Below, in pieces: positions 52,324 through 63,180 of a DNA stretch of 64,000 bases; positions within the stretch are counted from its first letter, which is position 1; each line of letters begins with the position of its first letter. Below the pieces are notes generated by a model. It was given only the letters and a program-made list of their open reading frames with translations, did no database searches and was not told where the DNA came from. Position numbers and translations under genes: made by a program. The stretch comes from Yponomeuta sedellus (lineage: Eukaryota; Arthropoda; Insecta; Lepidoptera; Yponomeutidae). The stretch spans positions 7,204,785-7,268,784 of the forward strand of contig OW203730.1 of assembly GCA_934045075.1 (NCBI GenBank), given 5' to 3'.

Positions 52324-52477
52324 TTACTGGCCAAAAGCCACTTTGTAGCTAACTGCTTGCTTCTTTGGAGCGACGCTCCCCAGTTCCACGATCAGGGGCG
52401 AGAACTCTGGTCTGACTGGCTTTGAGGAACAGTCCGTGTGGGATATCGGGAACACGTACTTCACGTCTACGTCGTAC
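52324..52477 (-). CDS. Lipocalin terminal exon
   Basis: The acceptor GAATTTCAG lies before 52477; 50 codons run to TAA at 52324-52326. It encodes YDVDVKYVFPISHTDCSSKP and ends KKQAVSYKVAFGQ. Its Cys probably pairs with one in the barrel. Confidence 0.88.
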
Positions 52478-55400
52478 CTGAAATTCAAGTGAATTTATGA
52501 AGACATGGTAAACAGAAACTCGACTGCTGAAAATTCAACGTACATTGCGTTCCAGAGTATATTGGTTAATCTTTGGATTAATCGACTTTCCAATGTACAT
52601 GGAACTGTAGTAAAACACGAATTTAAGGTCTACGAAACAGGCCCCAGGCGGAATTCTCACTCGATTTCTTGTAGATAACTTAATTTGATCCCGCCCGGTT
52701 GTGCTGAGAATATAGACTTAAGCCTTGACCTAGACTTAATCTAGCACGTTCACGGCCGGCGGTAGCATCCGATAATAAGAAATAGAACATTTGATCACAG
52801 AAGTGTCTAAAAACCCTATTTTTCTGAGAGAATAGTGCCTCTTATTTTGGGCTCCTTATGCTTACCTTTTATTGAGTGAAGGGAATTCGTTTCTAACGAA
52901 ATACAACTAATTATTAGCTTAACTACGGATTCACTTCCCTGACTTTTGTAGGAAGAGTCCGACTAGGTTTTGAAGAGGTTAATAAAACTTATGTTTGTTT
53001 GAGTAAAAACCGTTGGGAGCCGACTCAAGACTCACTTCAGCAGCTTATCCACTACCTCCTCAGTCCTGCAACTTGATTACGTAACTTTTCACGTATACAT
53101 TTGTGTGCAACAACGAAATAACTACAGTCTATTTATTCTTACTTGTCCAATTTAGAAAACAAGATTCTAACCTTAAAATTGAGATTAGGTGCCTAAACTA
53201 GACATTTTCTCGCAAATTCATGAACTATCATTGAACTATGTTTATAAAATTGGCAGCGTGTTATCTAAAAGAGTGTTCCAGATTACTTAATTTATGGAAA
53301 TATAGAAGTTTTGGACTAAAAAGTCACAGTGTAAGGGTAGAATCTTGTTTACTAAATTGGTCAAGTAAGAATAAATAGACTGTGTTGAACTTTTTTGTAC
53401 AGTCATGTGTCTCAATATCACGGATCAGATATCCACTGAAATGCGGAATCCACTATGAGTGATACCAACATATTACGCCTCATCTGTACGGCAGAGTTAA
53501 GTAAACATTAGGCTTTCGCACACAGGTGTATACATGAAATGTTACACAATCTAGGTGCTGATCCTAAAAGTAACTAATTTATTGTTATTTTAGATAGAGT
53601 ATAGAACCTCCTTAGGATTGAGAATACGCCGTGACATTTTTGGGCAGCGTGGTGCGTCAGAATGAAGGCTCCTTTCCTCTGCTCAGTGCAGTGGAGCGTT
53701 TTATTCATGTCTTGTCTAGTACGAAAGATGCATTCACCAGAGTGCTTAGTGCGAGTTTGACAGATCCAATCGAATAACTTTACTACCGCGTTGAGCATTG
53801 AGTAGTGAGTATGAGTAAATTAACCGTTCGAATTGGCAAAACGCTGTCACAGTACAACTCGCACTCGCGTTTATTCGTGTTTTGGCTAGTAAACTTGTTC
53901 ATTTCTCAACGTAAACCATTACAACTCGCACTCAGCAATTTTAATTTCCATACTTGTCGCTAGGTGGCGCTTCCTCGATGCCATAGAAATATGAGTTTAC
54001 GTTAACGCGATCGAGTAGTTAAAAAACTCGCACTAAGCACTCTGGTCTACTTCTCCGGCCTCGCTCAAGACTCACCTCGGCAGCTTATCCCTCAAATAGG
54101 CCATGACGTTTTTGGGCAGCGTGGTATTGCGCGCCAGGACGAAGGCACTCAGGTATCTCGCCCCTTCCCGTTGCTCGGCGCAGTGTAGCAGCAATGCCCA
54201 GGTTTTGTACTCAGTGTCTAGTACGTAAGTGTTGTAGATGCCGTCGTCTGTATGTTATGTAAAAAAATACGTTTTTTTATTCCGAACAATACCAATTGAA
54301 ATATACAAAGCAATATCTCTCATTAGTAAAATTAATTGGTAATTTTAATCCGGTAAAAAATACATTTTTTTATTCCGAACAATACCAATTGAAATATACA
54401 AAGCAATATCTCTCATCAGTAAAATTAATTGGTAATTTTAATCTGGTGGTCGGTGGACCAGGGCAGTATCGGAGTGGTGGCCAAAGGAGGAAAGGAGGTT
54501 GATAGGCCTACCACCGACACGATGGTCAGGTATTTATTTATTTCTTTCCATGTTTTAACTCCTAATACATAGGATCAAAAACATAAAATACATGCCAATT
54601 TGCGATAATATGACTAACAAATGTTTTAGAGGTACATAAAAAATTAATAAAAGAAGAAGTGTAGCAGTATGAAAAAGGAAGGGAAACATAACATGCTAAA
54701 AGCACTTGAAAACTTTAGAATAGGTACGGTAATATTTACAGTTAAGGAGGACATGCGTATAATGAAGAAGTGAAAAAAACATGCCAAAACATAAATAAAT
54801 TTTACTTTCCAACTTCAATCGAAGTTATCTTAGTAAAATTCATGGCATAGTGGAATGGGTAAATGTCTTGTGAAACCGTCAAAGTAAACTTGAAACTTCC
54901 TAGATTGAGATTGTTTAATTCAACTGAAGACTCCAGGGAAAAATACAATAAAAATATTTTCGAAAATAATCTGTGAATGAAGTTTTGTAGGTAATTTCCG
55001 TAAACACGGATGTAAATTTACATCCGTGTTTCCGTTACTCTAAGATAGTTAACCGAACAGGGTAAAAACTAATTAATCTCGGAGTTATTGACGCTTAAAA
55101 AATCGCATACGGGGAAAAGTAGCATAAGTCAAACTTTCAAAATGCAATATCTCCAAATGTTTGTTGCTTTACTAGTTTGTCTTTTTCCCGGGGGTCTTGA
55201 AATGAATAGTGCCGTAAAAGTTAAATTTGTGTTAGGAGGCCTACACCGCTAGACCTACTAGCGCTGAAGCTTACAACTTACATTCAGTCTCCTCATGCAT
55301 CCAGTGCGCCGGCGCATTCATGTCGATCTTCCAAGTGATGTTGCCCAGAAGAGTCTCTCCCAGGGGGTCGTCGGCAAAGCGGTAAGTAAAGTTCATCGTC

Positions 55401-58400
55401 ACGCCTGGGCTCAGCTCTAGCGCTCCATCTGCCATAGATAAAATAAGGTTAGTGCTAGTGGGCAGCAGCGCCCCGTGCGGTACGATTCCACCGAACTGCG
55501 ATCCGCAAACCGCATGCCCACCGTTGGCATGTTGGCATTATGGGCAGTACCTTGTATGATAGCACAACGTGGCGCTCTTTAGGGGAGGGCTATATCCAGC
55601 AGTGGACTAGTAGGTATAGCCTGACGACGACCTTAAAGGGATACTTTTTAGAAGTCACTGTGATTGTATATTAGCTCAGATTGGAGGAAATGCGAGAGTT
55701 ATTTTACTCAATGTAATATTTACGGTCTGTTAAAACTATGCTATTTTCTCATTTACAAATCTATCACAATTGTCTGATATTGTTCACTAAAAGATCACTA
55801 CAAGGGCCAATCAAACACGACCACGTTTCTGAATTTCGTTCACAGCTCAAGTGGCTCCCTATCCGTCTTCGTCGGAATACGCATATACTGTCTCTTCTGT
55901 ATTGCGTACTGTTTAATCCAGCAACGCCGTCCTACCTAAAAGAGCGTTTTGAGTTTCTTCACTCCTCTCATATCATTCAATATGTATGTTTTGTTAAGTG
56001 TTTATGTAATTACATAATAATATACATTTTTATAATGTGTATGTATCTAAATTATTTGTATTTATCTGTGGATAACTATTGATAACTATATGTACACTGT
56101 TGTTTAGGCATGTATTCCTTTATACCTTTGTAATAATCTTGTATATTTGTACATCTACTTCCTTCTGCAATATACCACAGATCACTTTTAGTAATAGGTC
56201 GGCCGTCTGTACTCTTAGGTTAAGAAATATGTGTGTAATTTCAACTACAACTAGCTGACTCAGCAAACTTCGTACCGCCTAACAGTTGATTCTTTAATTT
56301 TTTTTATTTTTCTCTCCAAGAACCATTCTCGTAGATCAAGAAATTTTCCAAAATAAACATTTATTGTAATCATTATAGCTGCTCTCGACATTTGCGCTTA
56401 CCAACACATTCAGCGATTCATTTTTATATAATACTCTATCTATCTGAGGCAAAGTATCTGGGTAACTCGCTCGTCAAGTGTATTGCTTTGGGTGGCTTGG
56501 TAGCAGATCACAGAGGGGATTGAGCGGAGGAGGGTAAGCTGCTGCCAACTGCGGCTATTTATTTAGTTAGCTTTATAAAATACATCCTTTCGTGTTACGT
56601 GCGTAGGTATATGATGTTATGTTGAACTTAGATGCACTTTTTAAAAACCTATTTAGAGGCAAAAAATTCCACCCATCCCGGGATTCGAACCCGCGACCTC
56701 TGCCTATCCGTGCCAGCGCTCTTTCCAACTGAGCTAATGGGCGACTCACCGGCATCAGTGAAATTTCGAACCTCTTTACACTATTCTCTGTATTACGTAC
56801 AGGCAGCGACATCTGGCTTAAATTGCATCACTTACAGCCCCGACTACCTACTTCGCAGTTAGATTTTACATCGGAATGATATCACTGTACCCACATGATT
56901 AGATGCACCTATAAATAATTTATACATAAACATAACATACATAACAAAAATAGTTTAGTACCTACTGCTGGATCTTAATAATATAAGTTACTTCAGTCTA
57001 ATTACAACAACGGTGTTACTTAAGTGCAATGAAATGAAGAAAATATATTTTTTCGATCGCTTGACAATAGCATGGTGATAAGGTTTTTAAACCACTTATA
57101 TTTTATTTTACTATGCCTCAACATAACAATGACTCAAGAAATCATCTTAGTTCCGTTTCAAGACACTAAAAGATCTAACGGGCTCATTGAACAGAAGCCA
57201 TAAAAAATAGAATAGCAATATCATTTTTAAATTCCACTTGTCCGGAATTCCCGGGACCTAAGAGCATCCATTGAAAGATGCGAATACTCTGATAACACGG
57301 ACGGATTAGATCAGCATTTCTATTGTTGCTCGTAGCGGGTTCGATTCCCGGTTCAACCGTGTAATTATTTAAAAATTTATGAATGCAGTTTAGATTGTTT
57401 TTGAAATTAAAATAATGTCTTCTTTCAGTAAAATGTTACATCTACAATATTAAAGGTACTTTCCCTCACTGTGGCATGGCCGTGGGACGCCGTGTATAAA
57501 GTTTAGTTTATGATTGGGCCATTGTAGCCAGGTAAATAATAGTACCTTATATGATATAAGTGCGGTAAGTTGAAAATTACAGCCGAGGCGATATTACTAG
57601 TCCGAGCCATCGGCGAGGGCTATAAGGAAGCAAAGGCTGTAATTTTCAAAGCGCACGTATGTCATACGACGTTTTATAACATATTTACGAGGAAATTAAT
57701 AAAACTCTGACTTTGTTATCATCACTACTTGACGACATTTTCAAATAAAAACAATAGATCGAAAAGAAAAAGCGCGCGGATTTATTTTTACTTGTCCACA
57801 AATAAGCGATGCGCGCGCATCAACTTTTTTTTTAGGCAAAGGTACAAAAACAGCCAGTATTTCTAATAAAGTAAATTAATATTTTTGTGTTTTTGTTACA
57901 GATAAATGGTTGTTATTTATTATCAAAATTAATTAAATTAAAGAATTAAATGTTTATTTGTTATATTTTATTTCCCAAAGTTAATTTTATTCATGAAATA
58001 TTGACCACTTTCTTGACATAAAACCTCTTTGCTAAGATTTTTAAAAGTATCGTTCATTTTTAGACGGAGTATCTTAAAACTTTATTAAAAAAAACACGTG
58101 CCTTTTACATTACATTATCGCACAAGTACGTAATGAGATACATTACGATATTGAAATTGGTGTAATTACAACCACTTTACGAGCAAATATGTTATAAAAG
58201 TATTTTATGATCGATATCAACCCTTGCATCTCCCCACTGCTGTGGCACGGGTCTCTTCGTGCATCGCAGTATAAGGTTAGGCCATACTCTACCACTTATT
58301 TGATCATAGATCGACACAAACCTTTCATCTGAACATGGTCATCTTCTGTGAACACGGCCCTCATGCAACTGTATGAGAGTGCTTCCTCAGCGCTCGCGTA

Positions 58401-58430
58401 ATACTCCACCACGTACCAGTCGCCAAGCAT
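52324..58430 (-). CDS. Lipocalin, last four coding exons
   Basis: Lipocalins are secreted eight-stranded barrels that carry hydrophobic ligands; insect members include bilin-binding and apolipoprotein D-like proteins (family knowledge). Exons 58322-58430, 55282-55428, 54076-54247 and 52324-52477 join in phases 1, 1 and 2 to give 193 residues. Motif 1 is LGDWYVVEYY (GxW), motif 2 is VLDTEYKTWALLLHC (TDY type), and motif 3 is the SAFVLARN segment with its Arg. Three sequons occur (NFT, NIT, NTT). The first exon starts at a splice acceptor (TTCTATTTCTAG), so its Met is internal. The signal-peptide exon was not found and probably lies beyond 64000. Exact subfamily not assigned. Confidence 0.9.
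53028..53730 (-). pseudogene. Decayed duplicate of the lipocalin TDY exon, split by an insertion
   Basis: 53028-53062 matches the donor side of exon 54076-54247 (plus strand CTCAAGACTCACTTCAGCAG). 53618-53730 matches the rest (TTTTTGGGCAGCGTGGT, GTGCAGTGGAGC, TGTCTAGTACG). Stops and indels break the frame. The approximately 560 bases between the two halves include a MITE (53123-53383). Confidence 0.75.
53123..53383. mobile_element. MITE, second copy of 28745-28973
   Basis: The same inverted ends (ACAGTCTATTTATTCTTACT) and interior (GGCAGCGTGTTATCTAAAAG). It contains about 30 extra bases (CCTTAAAATTGAGATTAGG region) that are missing at 28745. Confidence 0.85.
53737..54045. mobile_element. MITE, second copy of 32588-32900
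   Basis: Perfect terminal inverted repeats CCAGAGTGCTTAGTGCGAG (plus TTT). It is 309 bases long and ends 30 bases downstream (minus sense) of the lipocalin exon donor. Confidence 0.9.
54076..54247 (-). CDS. Lipocalin exon with the TDY-type motif
   Basis: The acceptor ACATACAG lies before 54247 and the donor CCGAG|GTGAGT at 54070-54075. It encodes DGIYNTYVLDTEYKTWALLL, then HC and the motif-3 segment ending LPKNVMAYLRDKLP. A decayed duplicate lies downstream at 53028-53730. Confidence 0.9.
54268..54446. repeat. Tandem duplication, 93-base period
   Basis: Two nearly identical copies of a block beginning TTTTTTTATTCCGAACAATA. It lies just upstream (minus sense) of the TDY-exon acceptor. Confidence 0.9.
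54450..54540 (+). pseudogene. RTE LINE C-terminal fragment
   Basis: It reads WTRAVSEWWPKEERRLIG then LPPTRW, homologous to WTRAATEWWPRTGR at 2270-2310. Confidence 0.6.
55282..55428 (-). CDS. Lipocalin exon, strands B to D
   Basis: The acceptor TCTATGGCAG lies before 55428 and the donor GAAT|GTAAGT at 55276-55281. It encodes GALELSPGVTMNFTYRFADD and on to MHEETE, with sequons NFT and NIT. Confidence 0.88.
55460..55635 (+). repeat. RTE-tailed SINE-like repeat (family E)
   Basis: Matches 9295-9448 from GGGCAGCAGCGCCCC to TAGCCTGACGACGAC with minor insertions. Confidence 0.65.
55738..56260 (+). pseudogene. LINE ORF2 C-terminal fragment and 3' UTR
   Basis: The frame at 55770-55990 includes HVSEFRSQLKWLPIRLRRNT and TPSYLKERFEFLHSS, a C-terminal motif of Jockey/CR1-type ORF2. 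A 3' UTR follows with ATCACTTTTAGTAATAGG and a polyadenylation-like end. It is 5'-truncated. Confidence 0.65.
56640..56815 (-). mobile_element. SINE-B
   Basis: Minus sense with both flanks, an intact A-box and B-box, and the TAGGTTTTTAAAA tail. It is among the best-preserved copies. Confidence 0.85.
56816..58200. other. Lipocalin intron with a diverged transposon end
   Basis: 57345-57500 resembles a diverged half of the TACAGGGTGTC foldback (GGTTCGATTCCCGG, TTTATGAATGCAGTTT, closing GACGCCGTGTATAA). About 57545-57690 has loose inverted ends (TATATGATATAAGTGCG and GCGCACGTATGTCATACG). No exon was recognised. Confidence 0.4.
58205..58300 (-). repeat. 5S-headed SINE, 3' fragment
   Basis: CAACCCTTGCATCTCCCCAC to GGCCATACTCTACCAC, the reversed tail only. 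It adjoins the donor side of the lipocalin GxW exon. Confidence 0.65.
58322..58430 (-). CDS. Lipocalin exon with the GxW motif
   Basis: The acceptor TTTCTAG lies before 58430 and the donor AAAG|GTTTGT at 58316-58321. It encodes MLGDWYVVEYYASAEEALSY, then SCMRAVFTEDDHVQMK, and leaves in phase 1. Confidence 0.88.
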
Positions 58431-58540
58431 CTAGAAATAGAAACGAAAAACTGAAATACTATTTATTTATGAAATTATGGACAAAATAATAAAAAAAAAA
58501 GTTCTTAGCGTTACATTACAATAAGTACCTACTATTGATT

Positions 58541-59092
58541 TCGATATTAACCCTCGTATGTCCCCACTGCTGGGGCATGGGTCTCTTCCGGCATCGCACG
58601 ATGGTTAGGCGGCATACTACACCACAGGGGCCAAGTCCGAGTTAGTGGATGATTGTAAGACAGTGGTGGGTCTTACTGTCAAGCTGCCAATAAGGCCTCT
58701 GACATGGCTTAACAGTTGTTTAACGACTACCATACAAGACAGCTACCACCAACGCCTTCCGTTGCAAAGCACGTCGTCGTCGTCAGGCTATACTAGTCCA
58801 CTACTGGACGTAGCCCTCCCCTAAAGCACGGAAGTGCTCGGAAAAAAATCCACTGGGAATTCCACTCGTCACGGGACGGTCACCCATTTGACCGCGCCTG
58901 TTGTTGCTTAATCCGAGTGAATAAAAGTTACAACGACTTACATTCTTGAGCTTATATTATTCTAGAAGAAAAACATAACAAAAACGTAATTTTATGTGAC
59001 TACTACCATAACTAGACTATCTAGTAGCGAACTAGATAGTCTAGTTATGGAATGATTCCAATCACTCGATTCCAGTGGGCGGCGAGTGCTTC
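58541..59092 (-). mobile_element. 5S-headed SINE with two later insertions
   Basis: Reverse orientation. A family-E fragment sits at about 58780-58830 (GTCAGGCTATACTAGTCCAC). A stretch of about 130 bases at 58921-59050 ends in a perfect hairpin and separates the 5S-like head (GACCGCGCCTGTTGTTGCTT) from the terminal CACTCGATTCC block. Confidence 0.75.
59006..59050. repeat. Perfect 20-base hairpin
   Basis: CCATAACTAGACTATCTAGT, loop AGCGA, then the exact complement. Confidence 0.95.
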
Positions 59093-59234
59093 ATTTATTA
59101 TAATTTATGATTATTGATTTGCGACCGGATAAACTTACTTAATTTTTTCCGGTTGCTAATCATGTGTAAAAATTTCTATATTATACCTTGTTTATTAAGT
59201 ATATATTTTAAAAAAGATGAAAATCTAAGTATAA

Positions 59235-59560
59235 ATAGATAGATAGAATATTCTTTATGGCATGTACACCAGGAATTACATAACGATAAGAAACTAAAAA
59301 AATTACAAGTACAGTACAAATGGCGGCCTTATTACTAAAAGTATTCTCTTATGTACTGTATATTGTTATGGAAGCATATTTGTCTGTGGCAAAATAAATC
59401 ATTCATACAATGATAATTAATAAAATGATCAACTAAACAATCAGCCAATAGGGTACATGAAAGGAACCTCCCCAAATGACGTACTCACTGAGCCCGTAGG
59501 TCTGGCGCACCCTGGGCAAACTATCAGTCCTTTACGCTGATTGGTGAACTCTTTCGCCAC
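59235..59560 (-). repeat. LINE C-terminus and 3' end
   Basis: Minus sense: PRVRQTYGLSEYVIWGG and a short tail of ORF2, then a 3' UTR with AATAAGGCCGCCATTTGTAC and a TCTATCTATC tail. The same C-terminal motif occurs at 63066-63175. This links that C-terminus to the 3' ends at 98 and 5636. Confidence 0.65.
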
Positions 59561-59569
59561 TATGGCTTG

Positions 59570-59760
59570 ATGACGAGACCTCTGTGGCGCAGCGGTAGCG
59601 CATCTGCCTACCATGCGAGAGGTCCAGGGTTCGAACCCCGGCTGGGGACAAAAAAGAACCCCAGGTCTTCGATGTTTATAATGTTTGTGATGTCGCTGTT
59701 TCTGGTTGCCACGACATAGGGTATCCTAGTGTGAGGTCAGAAGCAATGTATGTGCCTGCA
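59570..59760 (+). mobile_element. SINE-C
   Basis: CCTCTGTGGCGCAGCGGTAG, CCAGGGTTCGAACCCCGGCT, then GATGTCGCTGTTTCTGG and GGGTATCCTAGTG. It has intact promoter-like boxes. Confidence 0.8.
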
Positions 59761-59794
59761 TGTAAATGTTAGTAAAATATCAAAACGCTAAGAA

Positions 59795-59905
59795 GCCTAT
59801 ATTGGTCCACTGCTGGATAAAGGCCTCATGGCCTCAAAGGCCAGATGGTCCTCAGCCATCCTCATTCAGCCGCTGCCAGCAATATGTCACAAGTCGTCGG
59901 TCCAG
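59795..59905 (-). repeat. RTE-tailed repeat fragment
   Basis: On the minus strand it ends like CCAGCAGTGG plus an ACC context. Its other end (CATCCTCATTCAGCCGCTGC) matches 26860-26960. Confidence 0.45.
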
Positions 59906-60211
59906 TGAGCTGCTGAGCATCTTACTCTGCGTTTTACTATTCAAATGTGCTATTTAAAGAGGTTATAAATATGAAAGTTTCTTATGTAATGCCCTGTTAA
60001 ATGTTTCGTGGGCACTAAATTATAATAATAACTTCGGAAAGTGCAATTTTTAAGTGAAAATGCTATGTGGTTTGTGGTAAAACTGTTGTAAACGAGACTA
60101 CTGCTACAGTCAAACTAAACAATTGGTTTTGTGGGGCCTATTATTACATATGGAACGTGTTCTCTTTTGTATTAATAAATATATACATACATACAGCGGC
60201 TCGGTAATAGA

Positions 60212-60290
60212 TAAACATTAAATATTGATCAGCAACAAAATAATATAACAACAGACGCCACAGTTTTTATATTCGTATGTTGCTGATCAA
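60212..60290. repeat. Inverted repeat TTGATCAGCAACA
   Basis: TTGATCAGCAACA is answered by TGTTGCTGATCAA about 50 bases later. Confidence 0.8.
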
Positions 60291-60528
60291 TAGACAACTA
60301 TTACATTCAGTAGAAAATGAATGAGCAACATTATCTCAGCAAATAAATTTATTTTGCTTACATGAATAATTGTTTAGCTAGCATTATAATAATATTTGCT
60401 TCTCTCCTTTTCACTCAAAATGATTTTGTGATTAGAATATATTTGATACACCTTATTTGCTGAAGCAAATCCATCAACCCGTACTCGTCAATCCTGCTTC
60501 CTAATCAAAATTAATCTTACAGCTAGCC

Positions 60529-60659
60529 AAAACAAAAAAAATGTATTTACAGTCCAGGCGCATTTTTTTTAGTTTCAAAATTGTCCGAAGAATTATTTTC
60601 GGACAATTTTGAAACTAAAAAAAATGCGCCTGGACTGTAAATACATTTTTTTTTGTTTT
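60529..60659. repeat. Near-perfect 60-base-arm palindrome
   Basis: Arms of about 60 bases (AATGTATTTACAGTCCAGGC and on to TTGTCCGAA, and the complement) enclose an 8-base loop. The only visible differences are in A/T run lengths at the outer ends. Confidence 0.95.
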
Positions 60660-60755
60660 GTAATTTTGCTGTTATAAAATGCGCAGGCGTTTTCAACTCA
60701 TTTTATTTATTTTTTTACTTTTGTAACTAACAGTTAATGATAAATCACTACAAAA

Positions 60756-60823
60756 TTAGTTATTCACAGATATGACATAGGTAGCATATTAATGCTACCT
60801 ATGTCATATCTGTGAATAACTAA
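60756..60823. repeat. Perfect 32-base-arm hairpin
   Basis: TTAGTTATTCACAGATATGA and on to GTAGCAT, loop ATTA, then the exact complement. Confidence 0.95.
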
Positions 60824-61213
60824 GTTCTTTAATATTTAAATGATTTAAAGAACAAAAACAGGTTCATCCCGCTTCAAGCATTCTCTTGCATCCTTCAATA
60901 ATTTTCCCAATCCCTGTGTTGAATTCTTGGCTAGAGTGGCTAAACGGATTTACCTAGGTACCTAGAGAGATATAATTTAGAGCAGAAAAGATGCGCTTTT
61001 CAATATAAGTTTTATACCTACATCGAGCTTCTAATTATGATGTAAGAACAAAAATGTTGTTAAACGTGTTTTAAATGTATGCCAGGTTGTACATAGTGAA
61101 AATCTGCGAATTTATCCTAATGTTTGAGAATGGAACTGGTTTATACCATAAATATAAAGGATTGAAGGAGGAGTCGTCCGTAAGTTTACCTCGTAGACCC
61201 AATAGTACCTACG
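60824..61213. other. No recognised feature
   Basis: AT-rich, with no frame or shared repeat. Confidence 0.4.
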
Positions 61214-61384
61214 TATGGCACCAACTCCGCTACCGCGTTTCATAAAACTACAATTCATTACGCAGACATCATTGCAATCCATGGTGCAATGCCCATTGTG
61301 CCCTCACACCTGCACTCTGGAGGACCTAACAGAGGCGAACGCTGCTGCAATTGCAGTGGCCAACTATTGGGCAGGAAAAATATA
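61214..61384 (+). pseudogene. LINE ORF2 C-terminal fragment
   Basis: It reads CPLCPHTCTLEDLTEANAAA then AVANYWAGKI and a stop, like the zinc-knuckle-bearing C-terminus of a LINE ORF2. 5'-truncated; the clade is not assigned. Confidence 0.5.
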
Positions 61385-61469
61385 AACTGGTCGAATCGCT
61401 GACACGAAAAGAAGAAGAAGATTACGCAGCATACCTACATTGCACAGAATATTGATACTATAATTGTAC

Positions 61470-61620
61470 TTTAATCTTCCTAATTAATAATCTGTGGCTT
61501 TATCGCTTTTGTAATGTAGGTATACCGAATTGACATAATAAATTACTTAGATTTAAGAATCATGGTTGTAATATTTTTTCTGGTTGTGCAATAAAGTGTT
61601 CTCTATCTATCTATCTATCT
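61470..61620 (+). repeat. LINE 3' end with (TATC)n tail
   Basis: Same block as 1560-1730: AGAATCATGGTTGTAATAT, GCAATAAAGTGTTCTC, (TATC)n. Confidence 0.65.
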
Positions 61621-61779
61621 AAAGTATGAATTGTAGTTCTACGAATTGGGCCTTAGGAGTGGGGCCAAGTTCTTTCTATTGACAACGTCAGAATACTTTT
61701 TATCTCTTAATTTGACTGAATAATAGGTATCTTTGACTGACATAGTTAAGTGCAAATTAAAGTACAGTACATTAGTAAA

Positions 61780-61870
61780 GTTATACTTACCTAGTAGCAA
61801 CACCACTCGCTAACGGTGAATGAAAACATTGTGAGGAAACCTGAGTGTCTGTGGTGCTCAAATACACGTT
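61780..61870 (+). repeat. SINE-A body fragment
   Basis: AGTAGCAACACCACTCGCTA, GAAAACATTGTGAGGAAACC, GTGTCTGTGGTG. The head is missing. Confidence 0.6.
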
Positions 61871-62352
61871 TATAGGATACATGAAATAAAAAAAATTACT
61901 GAGTTATGAGTGTAAGTTACAGTCCGCGTGCCCCGCTGGTGAGATCCGAAATACGTTCATGCGAAGTCAGTCAAAGTAATTTGTTCAAGTTATATATCGT
62001 GCATCACAACATGCACAAGTTGTGTTGATAAATATGTAACAAGTTGACGATATGATGTATTATTTACAAATAATTTTCTGATGACAGACATCAAACATAA
62101 TTACTTAATTAGTAACTTGTCATAAAGTGCGAGAACTGTTATCGCAAATCCGGCGCCCACGCAGTCTAAGTACAATCGACAGCATAACGACCTTTACACG
62201 CACGAATTCTACTTAGTTACGATACGGGCGACTTTGTTACATTAATTTTAATAATAACAATGCATTTGTTTAAACAAAGCATGCACCTAGAGAGCATTAT
62301 AGAAGCCTCCTTTTTAGTTATTATTTATCTGTACCCGCTTTTTCTACACATT

Positions 62353-62540
62353 AAAAGCTTTTAGAATATACCTCGGACTCTAGAGTACGCCTCGGTTTTC
62401 GCCGAGTTTCGCCGGTTTTCGTACTGATGACCGAGTTCTGATTTCGAAATTAAGTGTCATAGTAGTTCCGATATTTCTATTACACGAATATATCCGATTC
62501 TATTCCGATAGTAGCCGAGGTATACTCTAAAAGCTAACAG
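62353..62540. mobile_element. MITE, second copy of 5225-5418
   Basis: AGCTTTTAGAATATACCTCG at one end and CTCTAAAAGCTAACAG at the other. A short internal duplication (TTTTCGCCGAGTTTCGCCGG) distinguishes it from the first copy. Confidence 0.75.
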
Positions 62541-62597
62541 ACTATACATTATTTAAGGTAGATATAAATCTTTTCGAATGATAAATTATTAAGGGCT

Positions 62598-62968
62598 CCA
62601 CGAATATACGAATCGCTCGTAGCCCCGGCTGCCTGTGTGATCTTAATCGATCACGAATGTTAAGCAACACGGCGCGTTCAGTGCATGGATGGGTAAACCA
62701 TCTATGACTAAAGCTAGTGGCATTTTTCCGAGCGGTTCCGTGCTCCGCAAGGCACGTTAAGCAGCTGGTGCCGGTTACCGTCGATAGATGGTAGTCGTTA
62801 AGCCAAGTCAGAGGCTTTAGGGCGGCTTGAAAACTTCTGACAGTAGGACCAGCCACTAGTCTTGCAAGCCTCCACCAATCCGGACTTGGCCCCCGTGGTG
62901 GAGTATGGCCTATACATTCCTCAGGGAAGAGACCTGTGCCCCTCGGTGGGGACATAATGGGTTGATGA
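62598..62968 (+). mobile_element. 5S-headed SINE, diverged
   Basis: The head reads ATCACGAATGTTAAGCAACA then GGCGCGTTCAGTGCATGGAT and GGGTAAACCATC, again in 5S control-region order but diverged from the others. Body and tail are complete to GGGGACATAATGGGTTGATG. This older copy helps to date the family. Confidence 0.75.
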
Positions 62969-63065
62969 TATGAATTATTAATGTATAGGCAAAACGTTTT
63001 CATTAATTTGAAATTAAAAAGCATGCACTTTTTCCTCTTATCGTGTCGATGGCAAGTCATCGTGG

Positions 63066-63180
63066 TAAAAAGATTCGCTAATAGTTGCCCAGGTTGCGCC
63101 AGACCTACGGGCTCAGGGATTACATCGTTCCTTTCAGGCACCCCATTTTTAAGTATACTCTCATTTCATTATGTTAAATT
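63066..63180 (+). pseudogene. LINE ORF2 C-terminal fragment
   Basis: PRLRQTYGLRDYIVPFRHPI then FKYTLISLC and a stop, homologous to the minus strand at 59462-59535. Confidence 0.55.

Noticed and set aside
59460..59535. A possible upstream lipocalin exon ending in a GTGAGT donor on the minus strand
   Set aside because: The same PR(V/L)RQTYGL coding motif occurs at 63066-63180 and belongs to a LINE C-terminus. It has no signal peptide or lipocalin sequence.
62542..63141. 199-codon minus-strand frame
   Set aside because: It runs antisense through a 5S-headed SINE and a LINE C-terminal fragment, with no domain.
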